A DNA stretch of 52,303 bases. It comes from Casp-Chloro-G3 sp002816715 (GTDB taxonomy: Bacteria; Chloroflexota; Dehalococcoidia; Lucifugimonadales; UBA3495). The stretch is taken from contig JAQBUV010000006.1 in the NCBI GenBank assembly GCA_027623815.1, positions 1-52,303 on the forward strand, read 5' to 3'. The notes below the pieces were generated by a model. It was not told the origin of the DNA. It did no database searches and saw only the letters and a program-made list of their open reading frames with translations. The first letter of the stretch is position 1, and each line of letters begins with the position of its first letter. The translations under genes were made by a program, and so were the position numbers. Positions 41,495-50,075 of the stretch are shown one piece after another.

Positions 41495-41767
41495 AGACCG
41501 TGCACCCCCCATCGACACAGACCAAATAGGCATATAGGGGAAAACGACTCGGGCCAGGCACTCCCACGGCACCCGCAGTTTCTCGCTTACCGTTGCTTCC
41601 TTCCGGACCTGGCGGGGTTCACAAGACTACGCCGCGTGGGACCCAACCTTCAACACCGCCAACCCTGAACAGCGGCCCATCAGCCTGGCCTCAAAAGAGG
41701 AATTCAACCCCGCTATAGCGGATTGCGGGTACAAGGCACCGCTGGCTCCCCATCTAGCACGATCTCA
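41495..41767 (-). ncRNA. ffs: Signal recognition particle RNA, long form with Alu domain
   Basis: The universally conserved S-domain tetraloop region reads CAGGTCCGGAAGGAAGCA on the minus strand (around 41590-41615). The 5' part has GTGCTAGATGGGGAG (from about 41760) and CCCGCAATCCGCTATAGCGG, typical of the Alu domain of the Bacillus-type 270-nt SRP RNA. The 3' end GGTGCACGGTC (41506-41496) can pair with GATCGTGC at the 5' end, closing helix 1. The predicted length of 273 nt matches that class. A promoter lies directly upstream. Exact ends are estimated. Confidence 0.93.
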
Positions 41768-41773
41768 CTATCA

Positions 41774-41802
41774 ATGGTAGGGTAGCGAAGATACCCTGTC
41801 AA
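41774..41802 (-). promoter_or_regulatory. Predicted promoter of the SRP RNA
   Basis: On the minus strand TTGACA (41802-41797), exactly 17 nt, then TACCAT (41779-41774), placing the start near 41767, where the RNA homology begins. Confidence 0.75.
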
Positions 41803-41836
41803 TTACTCAGCATTCTTCGGCAGTGCCCCAAATTAA

Positions 41837-41865
41837 TTGTTCAGCCTTCTACCCGATGTTAGAAT
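41837..41865 (+). promoter_or_regulatory. Predicted promoter of galU
   Basis: TTGTTC (41837-41842), a 17-nt spacer and TAGAAT (41860-41865), 30 nt before the galU start codon. Confidence 0.55.
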
Positions 41866-41895
41866 ACTTACTCAGGAGACTTCCAGGAGACTTAA

Positions 41896-42762
41896 TTGAA
41901 AGTACGAAAAGCGGTTATTCCGGCAGCGGGGTTGGGCACCAGGTTCTTGCCCATTACCAAATCGGTTCCCAAGGAACTGCTGCCCATCCTGGATCGTCCG
42001 ATGCTCCAGTACGTTATCGAGGAAGCCGCCGAAGCTGGGATTGAAGAAGTAATTATCATCACCTCTCGGGGCAAGGAATCAATCTCGTCTTACTTCCAAC
42101 CGATGCCGTCCCTGGAACAGCATCTGGCTGAATCTGGTGCAATGGAACTGCTGGCAAAGGTAAAGCACGCCACGAGCCTCGCCAAAGTCTCCTTCGTCAT
42201 TCAGGAACAGCCTCTGGGCTTAGGCCACGCCGTGTTGACTGCCAAGGAGGCGGTGGGTAATGAGCCTTTCGTGGTGATTCTGCCCGACGACATTATTGCC
42301 CACGCACCCGGCGCGTTGAGCCAGATGTTGGCCGTATCCGATCAATTTAACGCCGGCGTGGTGGCGGTGGAACCCACTCCCTGGGAGTTGGTCCACAACT
42401 ATGGTGTGGTGGACGCGACCCAACAGCTAGACCGGGTGCATCGGATACACCGCCTGGTGGAGAAGCCGCCGCGCGAGGAGGCCCCGTCCAACCTGACGGT
42501 GGTGGGCCGATATATCCTGCCTGCCGAGATCTTCGAGTGTCTGGAGCGCACGCCGCCCGGAGCCAAGAACGAGATTCAGCTAACCGACGGTATGGCCCTG
42601 CTGATGGAGACCCATGAGTTGTACGCCTACGAATTCCTGGGCACCCGCTATGATGGCGGGACTCCTCTCGGCCTACTGCGGGCATCGCTGGAGTTTGGGC
42701 TGGCCCAGGTAGAAACCAGGGATACAATCAAGGCTATGATCAAAGCATTGCCTCAATCCTAG
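41896..42762 (+). CDS. galU: UTP-glucose-1-phosphate uridylyltransferase
   Basis: 288 residues, the usual GalU length. It makes UDP-glucose. The NTP loop is VIPAAGLGTRFLPITKSVPKELLPI (pieces visible from residue 7), followed by EQPLGLGHAVLTAK, VILPDDII, VEKPPREEAPSNLTVVGRYILP and KNEIQLTDGMALL. The start is TTG with AGGAGA 5 nt upstream. It is followed 19 nt later by a small membrane protein gene, with which it may be co-transcribed. Confidence 0.94.
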   Translation: MKVRKAVIPAAGLGTRFLPITKSVPKELLPILDRPMLQYVIEEAAEAGIEEVIIITSRGKESISSYFQPMPSLEQHLAESGAMELLAKVKHATSLAKVSFVIQEQPLGLGHAVLTAKEAVGNEPFVVILPDDIIAHAPGALSQMLAVSDQFNAGVVAVEPTPWELVHNYGVVDATQQLDRVHRIHRLVEKPPREEAPSNLTVVGRYILPAEIFECLERTPPGAKNEIQLTDGMALLMETHELYAYEFLGTRYDGGTPLGLLRASLEFGLAQVETRDTIKAMIKALPQS

Positions 42763-42781
42763 AATTTTTTCTCTTTTCTGA

Positions 42782-43483
42782 TTGACTTTGCAAACGTTAG
42801 AAACAAATACCGGGTCTGCCCATCAAGTAGTCGAGCGGGTGGTTGGGAGTCTGCTGATCTTGTACCTGATTGGCGTTGCCGTGCAGGTGGCTGCCAGAGT
42901 CGCCAGCAATGACAGCCAGGTAATCTTCACCGACTCGCTGCTGATGATCGCCCAGAATCAAGCCTCATACCTGACCAGTATGTATGCCAGCCTAGCGTCA
43001 AACGCCCTGCTGGTTGTCCTGGGGGCGGGTCTGTACGCGGTCTTTCGGCGACACCAGCCAGACTTGGCCCGCGTTGGCGCTTTTCTACTATTAGCGACCG
43101 CAGTTGTTTCACTGGTTGCTGCCTCAGCCGGTCTGGCGTTGGCCGCGCTGGCGCAGGAATTTGTAGCGGCATCTGGAGATCAAGCGACTAACCTCGCCAG
43201 CGGCGCTCAGGCGATAGAACTCTTTCGAGAATTTGCTGGCCGGACTGGATTTACGCTGACTGCCCTGGGCGTCTTGACCTTCGGCGGCCTGATTGCTTGG
43301 CGAAGGCCTTTGCCCCAAGGGCTGGGTTGGCTGGGAATCCTGGTCGGCGTAATGATGTTCTTCATCTGGAGCGACTCGGCAGCGCTGCTGCACCGAATGG
43401 GCGGTACCGGCTACCTGATTTGGCTGGCAATTACCGGAGGTTGGCTGCTATTCAAAGGCACCCGCCCCGTCGCCACCGAATAG
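42782..43483 (+). CDS. Membrane protein, DUF4386-like
   Basis: 233 residues with about six hydrophobic segments (VVGSLLILYLIGVAVQVAA, YASLASNALLVVLGAGLYAVF, VGAFLLLATAVVSLVAASAGLAL, TLTALGVLTFGG, LGWLGILVGVMMFFIW, TGYLIWLAITGGWLLF). The helix order and the FRR-H...RVGAFLLLA pattern resemble DUF4386 proteins, but the match is by eye only. The start is a TTG; no alternative start is better. No function can be assigned. Confidence 0.55.
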   Translation: MTLQTLETNTGSAHQVVERVVGSLLILYLIGVAVQVAARVASNDSQVIFTDSLLMIAQNQASYLTSMYASLASNALLVVLGAGLYAVFRRHQPDLARVGAFLLLATAVVSLVAASAGLALAALAQEFVAASGDQATNLASGAQAIELFREFAGRTGFTLTALGVLTFGGLIAWRRPLPQGLGWLGILVGVMMFFIWSDSAALLHRMGGTGYLIWLAITGGWLLFKGTRPVATE

Positions 43484-43540
43484 CCCATGGAACCCATTGT
43501 CTATCAGGGTTGATACTCAGTCTTTAGTGAAAGGTGGGCC

Positions 43541-44008
43541 ATGTTTAGAATCCTGCTGGCAATTCACATTCTCTCGGCGGTGGTTTTCGTTGGAAACTTC
43601 ATCACCGCCGCGTACTGGAAGGTGCGGGCCGACCGTTCCGGCAATTTAGATATCATCTCCCTGACCGCCCAGGGGTTACTGCGGGCCGACTACATGTTCA
43701 CCCTGCCTGGCATTGTCGGTCTGCTGGCCACGGGCATAGCAATGGTCGGGATCACCGACTGGGCTATGTTTCAAGAACCCTGGCTATCACTGTCCTTCAT
43801 ATTGCTGATCGTCACCGCCATCATCTGGGCGGCAATACTGCTGCCTCTGCTGCGCCGAATGGTGCGTTTGGCTCAACTAGGCGCGGCCAGCGGCACTCAA
43901 GACCCGGCCTACCGCCAAGCCAGCAAGAAATGGGCCATGTTCGGCGGTATCGCCACTTTGCTTCCGGTGGTGATTCTATTTTTGATGGTGCTCAAGCCCG
44001 CTATCTGA
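43541..44008 (+). CDS. Four-helix membrane protein, DUF2269-like
   Basis: 155 residues with four hydrophobic helices. The opening MFRILLAIHILSAVVFVGNFIT with an early histidine, the YMFTLPGIVGLLATGI segment and the tryptophan-rich third helix match DUF2269 (predicted integral membrane proteins with a possible haem-binding histidine). AAGGTGGGCC precedes the ATG. Function unknown. It lies 57 nt after the preceding membrane protein gene on the same strand. Confidence 0.6.
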   Translation: MFRILLAIHILSAVVFVGNFITAAYWKVRADRSGNLDIISLTAQGLLRADYMFTLPGIVGLLATGIAMVGITDWAMFQEPWLSLSFILLIVTAIIWAAILLPLLRRMVRLAQLGAASGTQDPAYRQASKKWAMFGGIATLLPVVILFLMVLKPAI

Positions 44009-44111
44009 GACCAGGCCCGAGCGAAAGCTGAGCATATTTTCATCTCAGTCGATTGGAGGTGACTAAGGTTTGGGTGAATCTTCAACGGGGGCACCTTCCC
44101 CCTCATCCTAG

Positions 44112-44134
44112 CCTTCTCCCACCAGGGGAGAAGG
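44112..44134. repeat. REP-like C-rich hairpin
   Basis: CCTTCTCCC (44112-44120) and GGGAGAAGG (44126-44134) with a 5-nt loop, flanked by CCCTCATCCTAG. Similar in composition to the repeat at 4711-4746. It lies 40 nt before the DinB-like gene. Confidence 0.5.
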
Positions 44135-44173
44135 GGTCTTTACCTGCCTTTAATCAACTGCGGAGGACATCTT

Positions 44174-44665
44174 TTGACTACTCAGCGAAACGTCCACCTG
44201 GAAAAGATTCGCAGCATCCGAAGCCAGATACTCGCGCTTTTGCAAGGCATGGACTATTGCTTGGACTGGAAGCCTGATGGGGAGTCATGGTCGGTTCGAG
44301 AAGTAATCTATCATCTGGTAGACACTCCCGAAAGTGGGCTGCATAGCCTCATCTCAGGAATGCTGTCCGGCCAGACCAGCGAGTTCGACTTGACACCGGA
44401 CTTGAACAATATGAATCCCGAGCGTCAGACCGTTGATATGAGTCAGGTACGCCGGGACATTGTTCAGGTATTGGACGGTCTGGAAGCCGCGGTCTCAACC
44501 GCCAATGACGAAAAGCTCAACACCGCCACAGTGTTGGCCCACCTGAAAGCCCGAGGAATAGATGAGGAACGCACCCCGCAGATGCTTTTGGAGGGTCTGT
44601 TCGCCCGACATTGGCAGGGTCATATCGACCAACTCAGGGAGTTGAGGGAGAATTTAGGCGTCTAA
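44174..44665 (+). CDS. DinB-family protein
   Basis: 163 residues, mostly helical. The first helices with SRSQILALLQGMDYCLDWKPDGESWSVREVIYHLVDTPESG (read in pieces) match the DinB/YfiT four-helix bundle, with the metal-ligand histidine in EVIYHLVD and a C-terminal GLFARHWQGHIDQLRELR carrying two more. These proteins are metal-dependent thiol or bacillithiol/mycothiol transferases, or of unknown role. The TTG start has GGAGG 7 nt upstream. Confidence 0.75.
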   Translation: MTTQRNVHLEKIRSIRSQILALLQGMDYCLDWKPDGESWSVREVIYHLVDTPESGLHSLISGMLSGQTSEFDLTPDLNNMNPERQTVDMSQVRRDIVQVLDGLEAAVSTANDEKLNTATVLAHLKARGIDEERTPQMLLEGLFARHWQGHIDQLRELRENLGV

Positions 44666-44704
44666 ACTGGAGGTTTCCAAACAGTAGGGAGTTATAGACC
44701 GCCC

Positions 44705-46549
44705 CTACTTGTCTTCGCCAATACCCAGCAAGCTCAAGAAGGCTTCTTGGGGGACTTCCACCCGTCCGATGCTCTTCATCCGCTTTTTGCCTTCCTTCTG
44801 CTTCTCCAGCAGTTTACGCTTGCGGGATATGTCGCCGCCGTAGCACTTGGCCAGCACATCCTTGCGCATCGCCCGCACCGTCTCTCGGGCGACCACCCGG
44901 CTGCCGATAGCCGCCTGTATCGGGACTTCAAAAAGCTGCCGCGGAATTGTTGTGTGCAGTTTCTGCACCACCGCCTTACCCAGCGCCACCGACTGATCAC
45001 GGTGCACAATCATTGAAAGGGCCTCAACCGGCAGGTGGTTGACCAGTACATCAATCTTCACCAGATTAGCAGCCTGGTAACCAATAAAATTGTAATCCAG
45101 CGATGCATAGCCCTGGGTACGCGACTTAAGCTGGTTGAAGAAGTCAGCCAGCAATTCCGCCAGGGGCATAGTGTATTCCATCATCACCCTGGACTGGTCG
45201 GTATTCGATTCTTTGCCATCATTGCCGGCAATGCCCTGGATGTATTCCACCCGCTTGTATTCAGAACGGCGAGAATGCATCAGTTCCATAATTGCGCCAA
45301 CGTGGCGGCTGGGGGCCACGATGGTCAGATTCAGCATCGGCTCTTGAATCTGCTGCACCTCGTTTGGCGAGGGCAGTTTGGAAGGGTTGTCCACCAGGAT
45401 GGTCTCTCCGTTGGTCAGAATCACCTGGTAGGCCACGCTAGGGGCAGTGACAATCAGGTCAAGGTCATACTCGCGTTCCAATCGCTCCTGAACAATCTCC
45501 AGGTGCATTAGACCCAAGAATCCACAACGAAAGCCAAATCCCAATGCGGTGCTGCTATCCGGTTGAGTGGTCAACGAAGCATCGTTGAGCCGGAGTTTTT
45601 CCAGCGCCGCCCGTAGATTGTTGTAGGCCTCGCCATCGGCCGGGTACAGCCCGGCAAACACCATCGGCTTCAACTCCACGTAACCCGGCAGCGGATCAGT
45701 AGCCGGCTCAGCGTAGTTGGTCAAAGTGTCGCCAACGGAGCACTCCAGAACATCTTTGAAACCGGTGGCGATGTAACCCACCTGACCGCTATACAAAACA
45801 TCAACCGGATGCGGGGTGGGCGCAAATATGCCAAGTTCCACGATCTCAGCCGACTTACCCGTGGACATGACCATTATGCGGTCGTTCTTAGAGACGTTGC
45901 CATCTTCCATCCGCACATAACCAATGATGCCTTTGTAGGTGTTATAGATGGAATCAAACACCAGGGCCCGCAACGGCCCTTCTGGATTACCCCGGGGCGG
46001 CGGGACTCTTTTTACTACCTCATCCAGAATTTCATGGGCGCCGATACCGGTCTTAGCGGAGACGAATAATATTTCCTCAGGCTTGAAGCCAAATACCTGC
46101 TGCAACTCGGCCGCCACACGCTCCGGATCAGCCTGCGGCAAGTCGACTTTGTTGATGACCGGAATCATTACCAGGTCATATTCCATTGCCAACAGGGTAT
46201 TGGCGATGGTCTGGGCCTCAATTCCCTGGCTGGCATCCACCACCAACAATGCGCCCTCACAGGCGGCCAGCGCACGGGAAACCTCGTAGCTGAAGTCCAC
46301 ATGCCCCGGCGTGTCAATGAGGTTTAACTGGTATTGGCGTCCATCAAACGCGGTGTGCTTCATGGTCACCGCTTTTCCCTTGATGGTTATGCCACGCTCC
46401 CGCTCCAAGTCCATCTGGTCCATGAACTGGGCCTTCATCTCTCCAGGCCTGACCGTCCCGGTGATCTCCAGAAAGCGATCAGCCAGCGTGGACTTGCCGT
46501 GGTCAATGTGGGCGATAATGCAGAAGTTGCGAATTGAATCAGGGTTCAT
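44705..46549 (-). CDS. lepA: Elongation factor 4 (back-translocating GTPase LepA)
   Basis: 614 residues, close to the usual 600. N-terminal GTPase: P-loop region IAHIDHGKSTLADRFLE, RERGITIKGKAV (switch I), IDTPGHVDFSYEVSRALA (switch II) and NKVDLP. The elongation-factor domains 2-5 follow. The LepA-specific C-terminal domain with AKCYGGDISRKRKLLEKQKEGKKRMKSIG is complete. LepA binds ribosomes and helps translation or assembly. It is apparently transcribed alone; upstream is a 145-nt gap with the dpp terminator. Confidence 0.96.
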   Translation of the reverse strand: MNPDSIRNFCIIAHIDHGKSTLADRFLEITGTVRPGEMKAQFMDQMDLERERGITIKGKAVTMKHTAFDGRQYQLNLIDTPGHVDFSYEVSRALAACEGALLVVDASQGIEAQTIANTLLAMEYDLVMIPVINKVDLPQADPERVAAELQQVFGFKPEEILFVSAKTGIGAHEILDEVVKRVPPPRGNPEGPLRALVFDSIYNTYKGIIGYVRMEDGNVSKNDRIMVMSTGKSAEIVELGIFAPTPHPVDVLYSGQVGYIATGFKDVLECSVGDTLTNYAEPATDPLPGYVELKPMVFAGLYPADGEAYNNLRAALEKLRLNDASLTTQPDSSTALGFGFRCGFLGLMHLEIVQERLEREYDLDLIVTAPSVAYQVILTNGETILVDNPSKLPSPNEVQQIQEPMLNLTIVAPSRHVGAIMELMHSRRSEYKRVEYIQGIAGNDGKESNTDQSRVMMEYTMPLAELLADFFNQLKSRTQGYASLDYNFIGYQAANLVKIDVLVNHLPVEALSMIVHRDQSVALGKAVVQKLHTTIPRQLFEVPIQAAIGSRVVARETVRAMRKDVLAKCYGGDISRKRKLLEKQKEGKKRMKSIGRVEVPQEAFLSLLGIGEDK

Positions 46550-46635
46550 ATCAAGTCAATGGTATCATGGCGGCCTACGCCCCACAAGGATGGGGAACGG
46601 TCCTCCAGGCAGTATTTCCTCCCTACTGGTATATC

Positions 46636-46666
46636 AGAAAAGAGGCCACCAGATTTGGTGGCCTCT
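46636..46666 (-). terminator. Intrinsic terminator after the dipeptide ABC genes
   Basis: AGAGGCCACCA and TGGTGGCCTCT (46641-46651, 46656-46666) form an 11-bp stem with a 4-nt loop. On the minus strand TTTTCTG follows, so it ends transcription coming from dppF (ends at 46695). Confidence 0.8.
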
Positions 46667-46694
46667 GCTTACTCTCAAACCTGACGTTTCTAGG

Positions 46695-47738
46695 TCAGTA
46701 GCTGCCGTATCCAGGCGCCCTGATGCAGGCCGCCCAATGTCCAGGCTCCACTTCCCGCATGTCGGGGATTACCTTGGAGCAATCATCGATTGCCACTGGG
46801 CACCTGGGATGGAAAACGCAACCGCTGGGCGGGTTCAACGGGCTGGGCACCTCACCGGTCAAGATGATCCGCTCACGCTGAGCATCAATGACTGGGTCGG
46901 GGATTGGCACCGCCGAAAGCAGAGCCTTGGTATAGGGATGCAACGGGTTCCGGTAAATCTCGACCCGGTCAGCTATTTCCACCATTCTTCCCAAATACAT
47001 CACGGCTACCCGGTCGCTGATGTGCCTTACCACCGATAAGTCATGAGCAATGAACAGGTAGGTAAGATTGTATCGCTCCTGGAGGTCTTCCAACAGGTTG
47101 ATAACCTGGGCCTGAATCGAGACGTCCAGCGCTGAGACCGGCTCGTCACAAACTATCAACTTGGGATCCACCGACAATGCCCGGGCTACGCCGATGCGCT
47201 GGCGCTGTCCGCCACTAAACTCGTGAGGAAACCGGTCGGCCATATAGGGATTTAGACCAACATTCTGCAGAAGTTCTCCCACTCGGTCTCGATACTCAGC
47301 TTTACTCTTGACCAAACCGTGCACGATCAAAGGCTCGCCGACAATGTTGCCAGCGGTCATGCGGGGATTAAGGGAGCTAAAAGGGTCCTGGAAAATCACC
47401 TGCATTTGGCGGCGCATTGCGCGCATCTGCCGGGTGGGCAAGCCTACCAGTTCTTGACCATCAAATATAATGCTGCCCTCGGTGGGCTTGTATAGCTGCA
47501 AAATACAGCGGCCGGTTGTAGTCTTGCCGCAACCGCTCTCTCCGACCAGGCCCAGAGTCTCGCCCCGTCGGACAAAGAAGCTAACGTCATCTACCGCTTT
47601 AATCTGCGCCACGGCCCGCTGGAAAATTAGTCCGGAGGTCACTGGGAAGTACATCTTGAGGTGGTTGACCTCAAGAAGGATATCCTCACCTCGACTCGAG
47701 AGGTTATGCTGACCGATTGTTGAAGGCATGGTGGTCAT
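46695..47738 (-). CDS. dppF: Oligopeptide/dipeptide ABC transporter ATP-binding protein (DppF/OppF type)
   Basis: 347 residues. Walker A GESGCGKTTTGR, Q-loop region VIFQDPFSSLNPRMT, signature FSGGQRQRIGVARAL, Walker B KLIVCDEPVSALD and the H-switch FIAHDLSVV are all present. The C-terminal oligopeptide-transporter extension is visible as GEVPSPLNPPSGCVFHPRCP. It is the second gene of the pair, 6 nt after DppD. A regulatory role for the cysteine-rich tail is inferred for the family. Confidence 0.93.
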   Translation of the reverse strand: MTTMPSTIGQHNLSSRGEDILLEVNHLKMYFPVTSGLIFQRAVAQIKAVDDVSFFVRRGETLGLVGESGCGKTTTGRCILQLYKPTEGSIIFDGQELVGLPTRQMRAMRRQMQVIFQDPFSSLNPRMTAGNIVGEPLIVHGLVKSKAEYRDRVGELLQNVGLNPYMADRFPHEFSGGQRQRIGVARALSVDPKLIVCDEPVSALDVSIQAQVINLLEDLQERYNLTYLFIAHDLSVVRHISDRVAVMYLGRMVEIADRVEIYRNPLHPYTKALLSAVPIPDPVIDAQRERIILTGEVPSPLNPPSGCVFHPRCPVAIDDCSKVIPDMREVEPGHWAACIRAPGYGSY

Positions 47739-47744
47739 TTCGTT

Positions 47745-48830
47745 TTACTCTCCACTGGCCTGATTGTCTTTGGCAGACGCGGCTGAGACTCCGCTGGCTC
47801 CATTGGTGGGCGCATCAATGTCGGTCAAGTCTTTAAGGAAGTCTAATGTAGAAGGACCCAATTTATCCGCCTGCCAGCAAGCGGTCAGGTGTCCCTCACC
47901 CACCTGCATCAGCGGCGGCGTTTCCGTCGCGCACTTATCCACCGCCCAACGGCATCTGGCGCGGAAAGCACACCCTGGAGGCAGGTTGACCAGGTCAGGC
48001 GGCTGTCCTTCAATTGGGTCGAGCTTGGCCCGGCGAGGCAAATCCAGCCGGGGCACCGACTTCAGCAAGCCCACGGTGTATGGGTGCCTGGGATTACTGT
48101 AAATCTCTTTGGCTCCCCCTCTTTCAATAATCTTGCCCGCGTACATGATGTTCATGCGGTCGGCATAGCGGGCTACCACACCCAGGTTATGGGTGATGAT
48201 TATGAGAGCTACGCCGAACTCGGTGGTGAGGCCCTTCATCAACTCCAGAATCTGGGCCTGAATCGTAACGTCCAACGCAGTAGTCGGCTCGTCGGCGATA
48301 ATCAGTTTGGGGTTGCAACTAAGGGCCATGGCGATCATCACCCTCTGCCGCATGCCACCGCTGAACTGGTGGGGATACTGCTTCACCCGACGCTCCGGGT
48401 CGGGTATTCCCACTCGGTCCAGCAAGTTCGCCGACTCACGCCTGGCTTCATCTTTACTCATACCTTTGTGCAATTGCAGGGTCTCGCTGAGTTGCTTTTC
48501 AACGGTCAACACCGGGTTCAATGACGTCATCGGCTCCTGAAAGACCATCGACATTTTGGCGCCCCGGATGCGGCGCATATCATCCATGTCGATCTTCAGG
48601 ATGTCTTCACCCTCAAAAAGTATTTCACCGTCGGTGATCTTCCCAGGAGGATCGGGAATCAGACGCATTAACGACAGCGCGCTGACGCTTTTACCGCATC
48701 CGCTCTCCCCAACCAGCCCCAGTGTCTCTCCTTCGTCTACCTCATAGGTAATGCCGTCAACCGCTTTTACGACACCTTCAAAGGTGTAGAAAGAAGTCTT
48801 CAGGTCTTTTACTTCAAGTAGTGTAGCCAC
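47745..48830 (-). CDS. dppD: Oligopeptide/dipeptide ABC transporter ATP-binding protein (DppD/OppD type)
   Basis: 361 residues. Walker A GESGCGKSVSALSLM, VFQEPMTSLNPVLTV, signature FSGGMRQRVMIAMAL and Walker B KLIIADEPTTALDVT are present. The C-terminal oligopeptide extension (LVNLPPGCAFRARCRWAVDKC) is followed by about 50 polar residues. The GTG start has AGGAGG 4 nt upstream. The matching permease and substrate-binding genes are not next to the pair; upstream lies the integrated element. Confidence 0.93.
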   Translation of the reverse strand: MATLLEVKDLKTSFYTFEGVVKAVDGITYEVDEGETLGLVGESGCGKSVSALSLMRLIPDPPGKITDGEILFEGEDILKIDMDDMRRIRGAKMSMVFQEPMTSLNPVLTVEKQLSETLQLHKGMSKDEARRESANLLDRVGIPDPERRVKQYPHQFSGGMRQRVMIAMALSCNPKLIIADEPTTALDVTIQAQILELMKGLTTEFGVALIIITHNLGVVARYADRMNIMYAGKIIERGGAKEIYSNPRHPYTVGLLKSVPRLDLPRRAKLDPIEGQPPDLVNLPPGCAFRARCRWAVDKCATETPPLMQVGEGHLTACWQADKLGPSTLDFLKDLTDIDAPTNGASGVSAASAKDNQASGE

Positions 48831-48927
48831 TTAACCTCCTAACTCGATGGGATTTGGAATGTGCCGCTTCATAGCCGACTGGATCAACAATAGTCCTACA
48901 TTTTGCGGTGGTGCCATCCCCTTAGTC

Positions 48928-48955
48928 GGTGGGGAAGGGGAGACTCGAACTCCCA
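48928..48955. repeat. attL-type tRNA-Leu fragment
   Basis: An exact 28-bp copy of the tRNA-Leu 3' end without the rest of the tRNA, marking the far boundary of the element. The CCA is CCG here because the next base differs. Confidence 0.8.
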
Positions 48956-49215
48956 GCTCGAATACCTCACCTAGTTTCAGGGATTATAGTGTACCAGCCC
49001 AGGGCAAGTCTATCCACCCCTCTATACTCGTCGCCAACGGCCTCGACGCCCGCCACGCCCTGGCTCAGGCGTTGCGGTCCCTGGCCGACACGTCCGACGC
49101 CTTGAGGCGGCTGGCCGAGATCCTGGAGACGCCCCCTCAATATAATCTTCCCGCGAAAGAATCCCATCAGAATGGCGCCAGCGCCGCCAACGGGGCGGTC
49201 TGGCCATTAACTTAA
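48956..49215 (+). pseudogene. Relic coding frame inside the element
   Basis: An open frame with strong G/C third positions encodes ANGLDARHALAQALRSLADT, then DALRRLAEILETPP and a polar end, about 85 codons. It looks like the C-terminal part of a helical protein. No usable start codon is found after the attachment site; the frame simply continues leftward through it into chromosomal sequence. It is followed by a strong terminator, as a real gene would be. Identity unknown. Confidence 0.35.
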
Positions 49216-49222
49216 TCCGTTC

Positions 49223-49255
49223 TAGCCGTGCCCTTAGGCACGGCTATTTTCTTTG
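49223..49255 (+). terminator. Intrinsic terminator inside the element
   Basis: TAGCCGTGCC (49223-49232), loop CTTA, and GGCACGGCTA (49237-49246), followed by TTTTCTTT. Confidence 0.85.
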
Positions 49256-49634
49256 TCCTTTGAGAGATCTGCCCGTGAAATCGAATTTGGTGGCGCCGTA
49301 GAAGGTGCATAACGCGGAATCAAGGATGCTAAGGGTGACTCAGGCTCAGACATCTCATTCCAAACTAAGGCTCGGAACATCTGCCTCCGGTGCATTCCCA
49401 CGCTTCACCCTTTTTCTGCCTTCAAGGGGAATCACGACATCTCCCACCCGGATTTATCGCTCTGGCCCTCTAGACAACTTGCCTCCTTCGTGCACCTGAG
49501 TCGGCCCCGGCGGGCTTCACCCCGGCCGGGGCTAGGCGCTGAGGGAGCAACCCAGGCGCGAAATCCAGAATCGATTTGGCGCAGCTCGCTGAGGGAGAAA
49601 ACCAGGCGGGACTTCAAAAACGCGGGCGTGCACA
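49256..49634. other. Non-coding stretch of the element with paired 22-bp repeats
   Basis: No supportable gene here. The last 100 nt carry two 22-bp direct repeats (listed separately). Two overlapping frames of about 64-75 codons on each strand lack motifs and start sites and are taken as chance. Confidence 0.4.
49537..49608 (+). repeat. Two 22-bp direct repeats spaced 50 bp
   Basis: CGCTGAGGGAGCAACCCAGG at 49537 and CGCTGAGGGAGAAAACCAGG at 49587, extending to 22 bp (ending CG) with 2 mismatches. They lie 27 nt before the zinc-finger gene. They could be iterons, recombinase arm sites or operators. Confidence 0.7.
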
Positions 49635-50075
49635 ATGTCGTCACAACCTGGTACAACGACCATACTAGAGCTCCTTCAGAACCAATTTCCCCATCTAGTG
49701 ATCAGGGGCAATGGTAGACACTTCCGGGTGACCTGCCCAATCTGCCCCAGCCGGTCAGGGAACACCCTGACGATAACTTCCCACGGCAATTGGCATAAAT
49801 GCTTCAGCGGCACCTCCCACGAAGGGAATACCGATGCATTCCTGGCAATTATCCATGGGACGACCCCACTACAAATCAGCCAGGTCCGCGAAGCCTCACG
49901 GAAACGGCGTGAGCAAGGGTGGGTCCCCCCTGATGGAGCTACCGTTGCCGAATTATGTCGGGCAAGGGGTCTCAACGAAAAAGATGCACGAGAAAGACTG
50001 CTGTGGGCCGACTCAAGACATTGGGGGGCCGACGCGGTGCGGCAATTAATGGCCAGTAGAGGAGGGAGGGCATGA
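49635..50075 (+). CDS. Zinc-finger protein, primase (CHC2)-like
   Basis: 146 residues. Residues 28-75 hold a zinc-ribbon-like module, RVTCPICPSRSGNTLTITS followed by NWHKCFSGTSHEGNTDAFLAI, with C-x2-C and H-x-C ligands as in the CHC2 zinc domain of DnaG-type primases, where the DAF segment follows the last ligand. The rest is charged and helical (REASRKRREQG) with no polymerase domain. The end overlaps the next gene by 4 nt (ATGA), so the two are coupled. Plausible as a replication or regulatory protein of the element; function inferred only. Confidence 0.6.
   Translation: MSSQPGTTTILELLQNQFPHLVIRGNGRHFRVTCPICPSRSGNTLTITSHGNWHKCFSGTSHEGNTDAFLAIIHGTTPLQISQVREASRKRREQGWVPPDGATVAELCRARGLNEKDARERLLWADSRHWGADAVRQLMASRGGRA

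Noticed and set aside
41469..41567. Upstream extension of rsmA by 33 codons
   Set aside because: The extension runs into the 3' part of the SRP RNA, and relatives begin just before the KKSLGQHF motif.
48847..48955. Start of a gene at 48847 crossing the left attachment site
   Set aside because: The beginning is chromosomal sequence outside the element and the frame merely runs through the att repeat.
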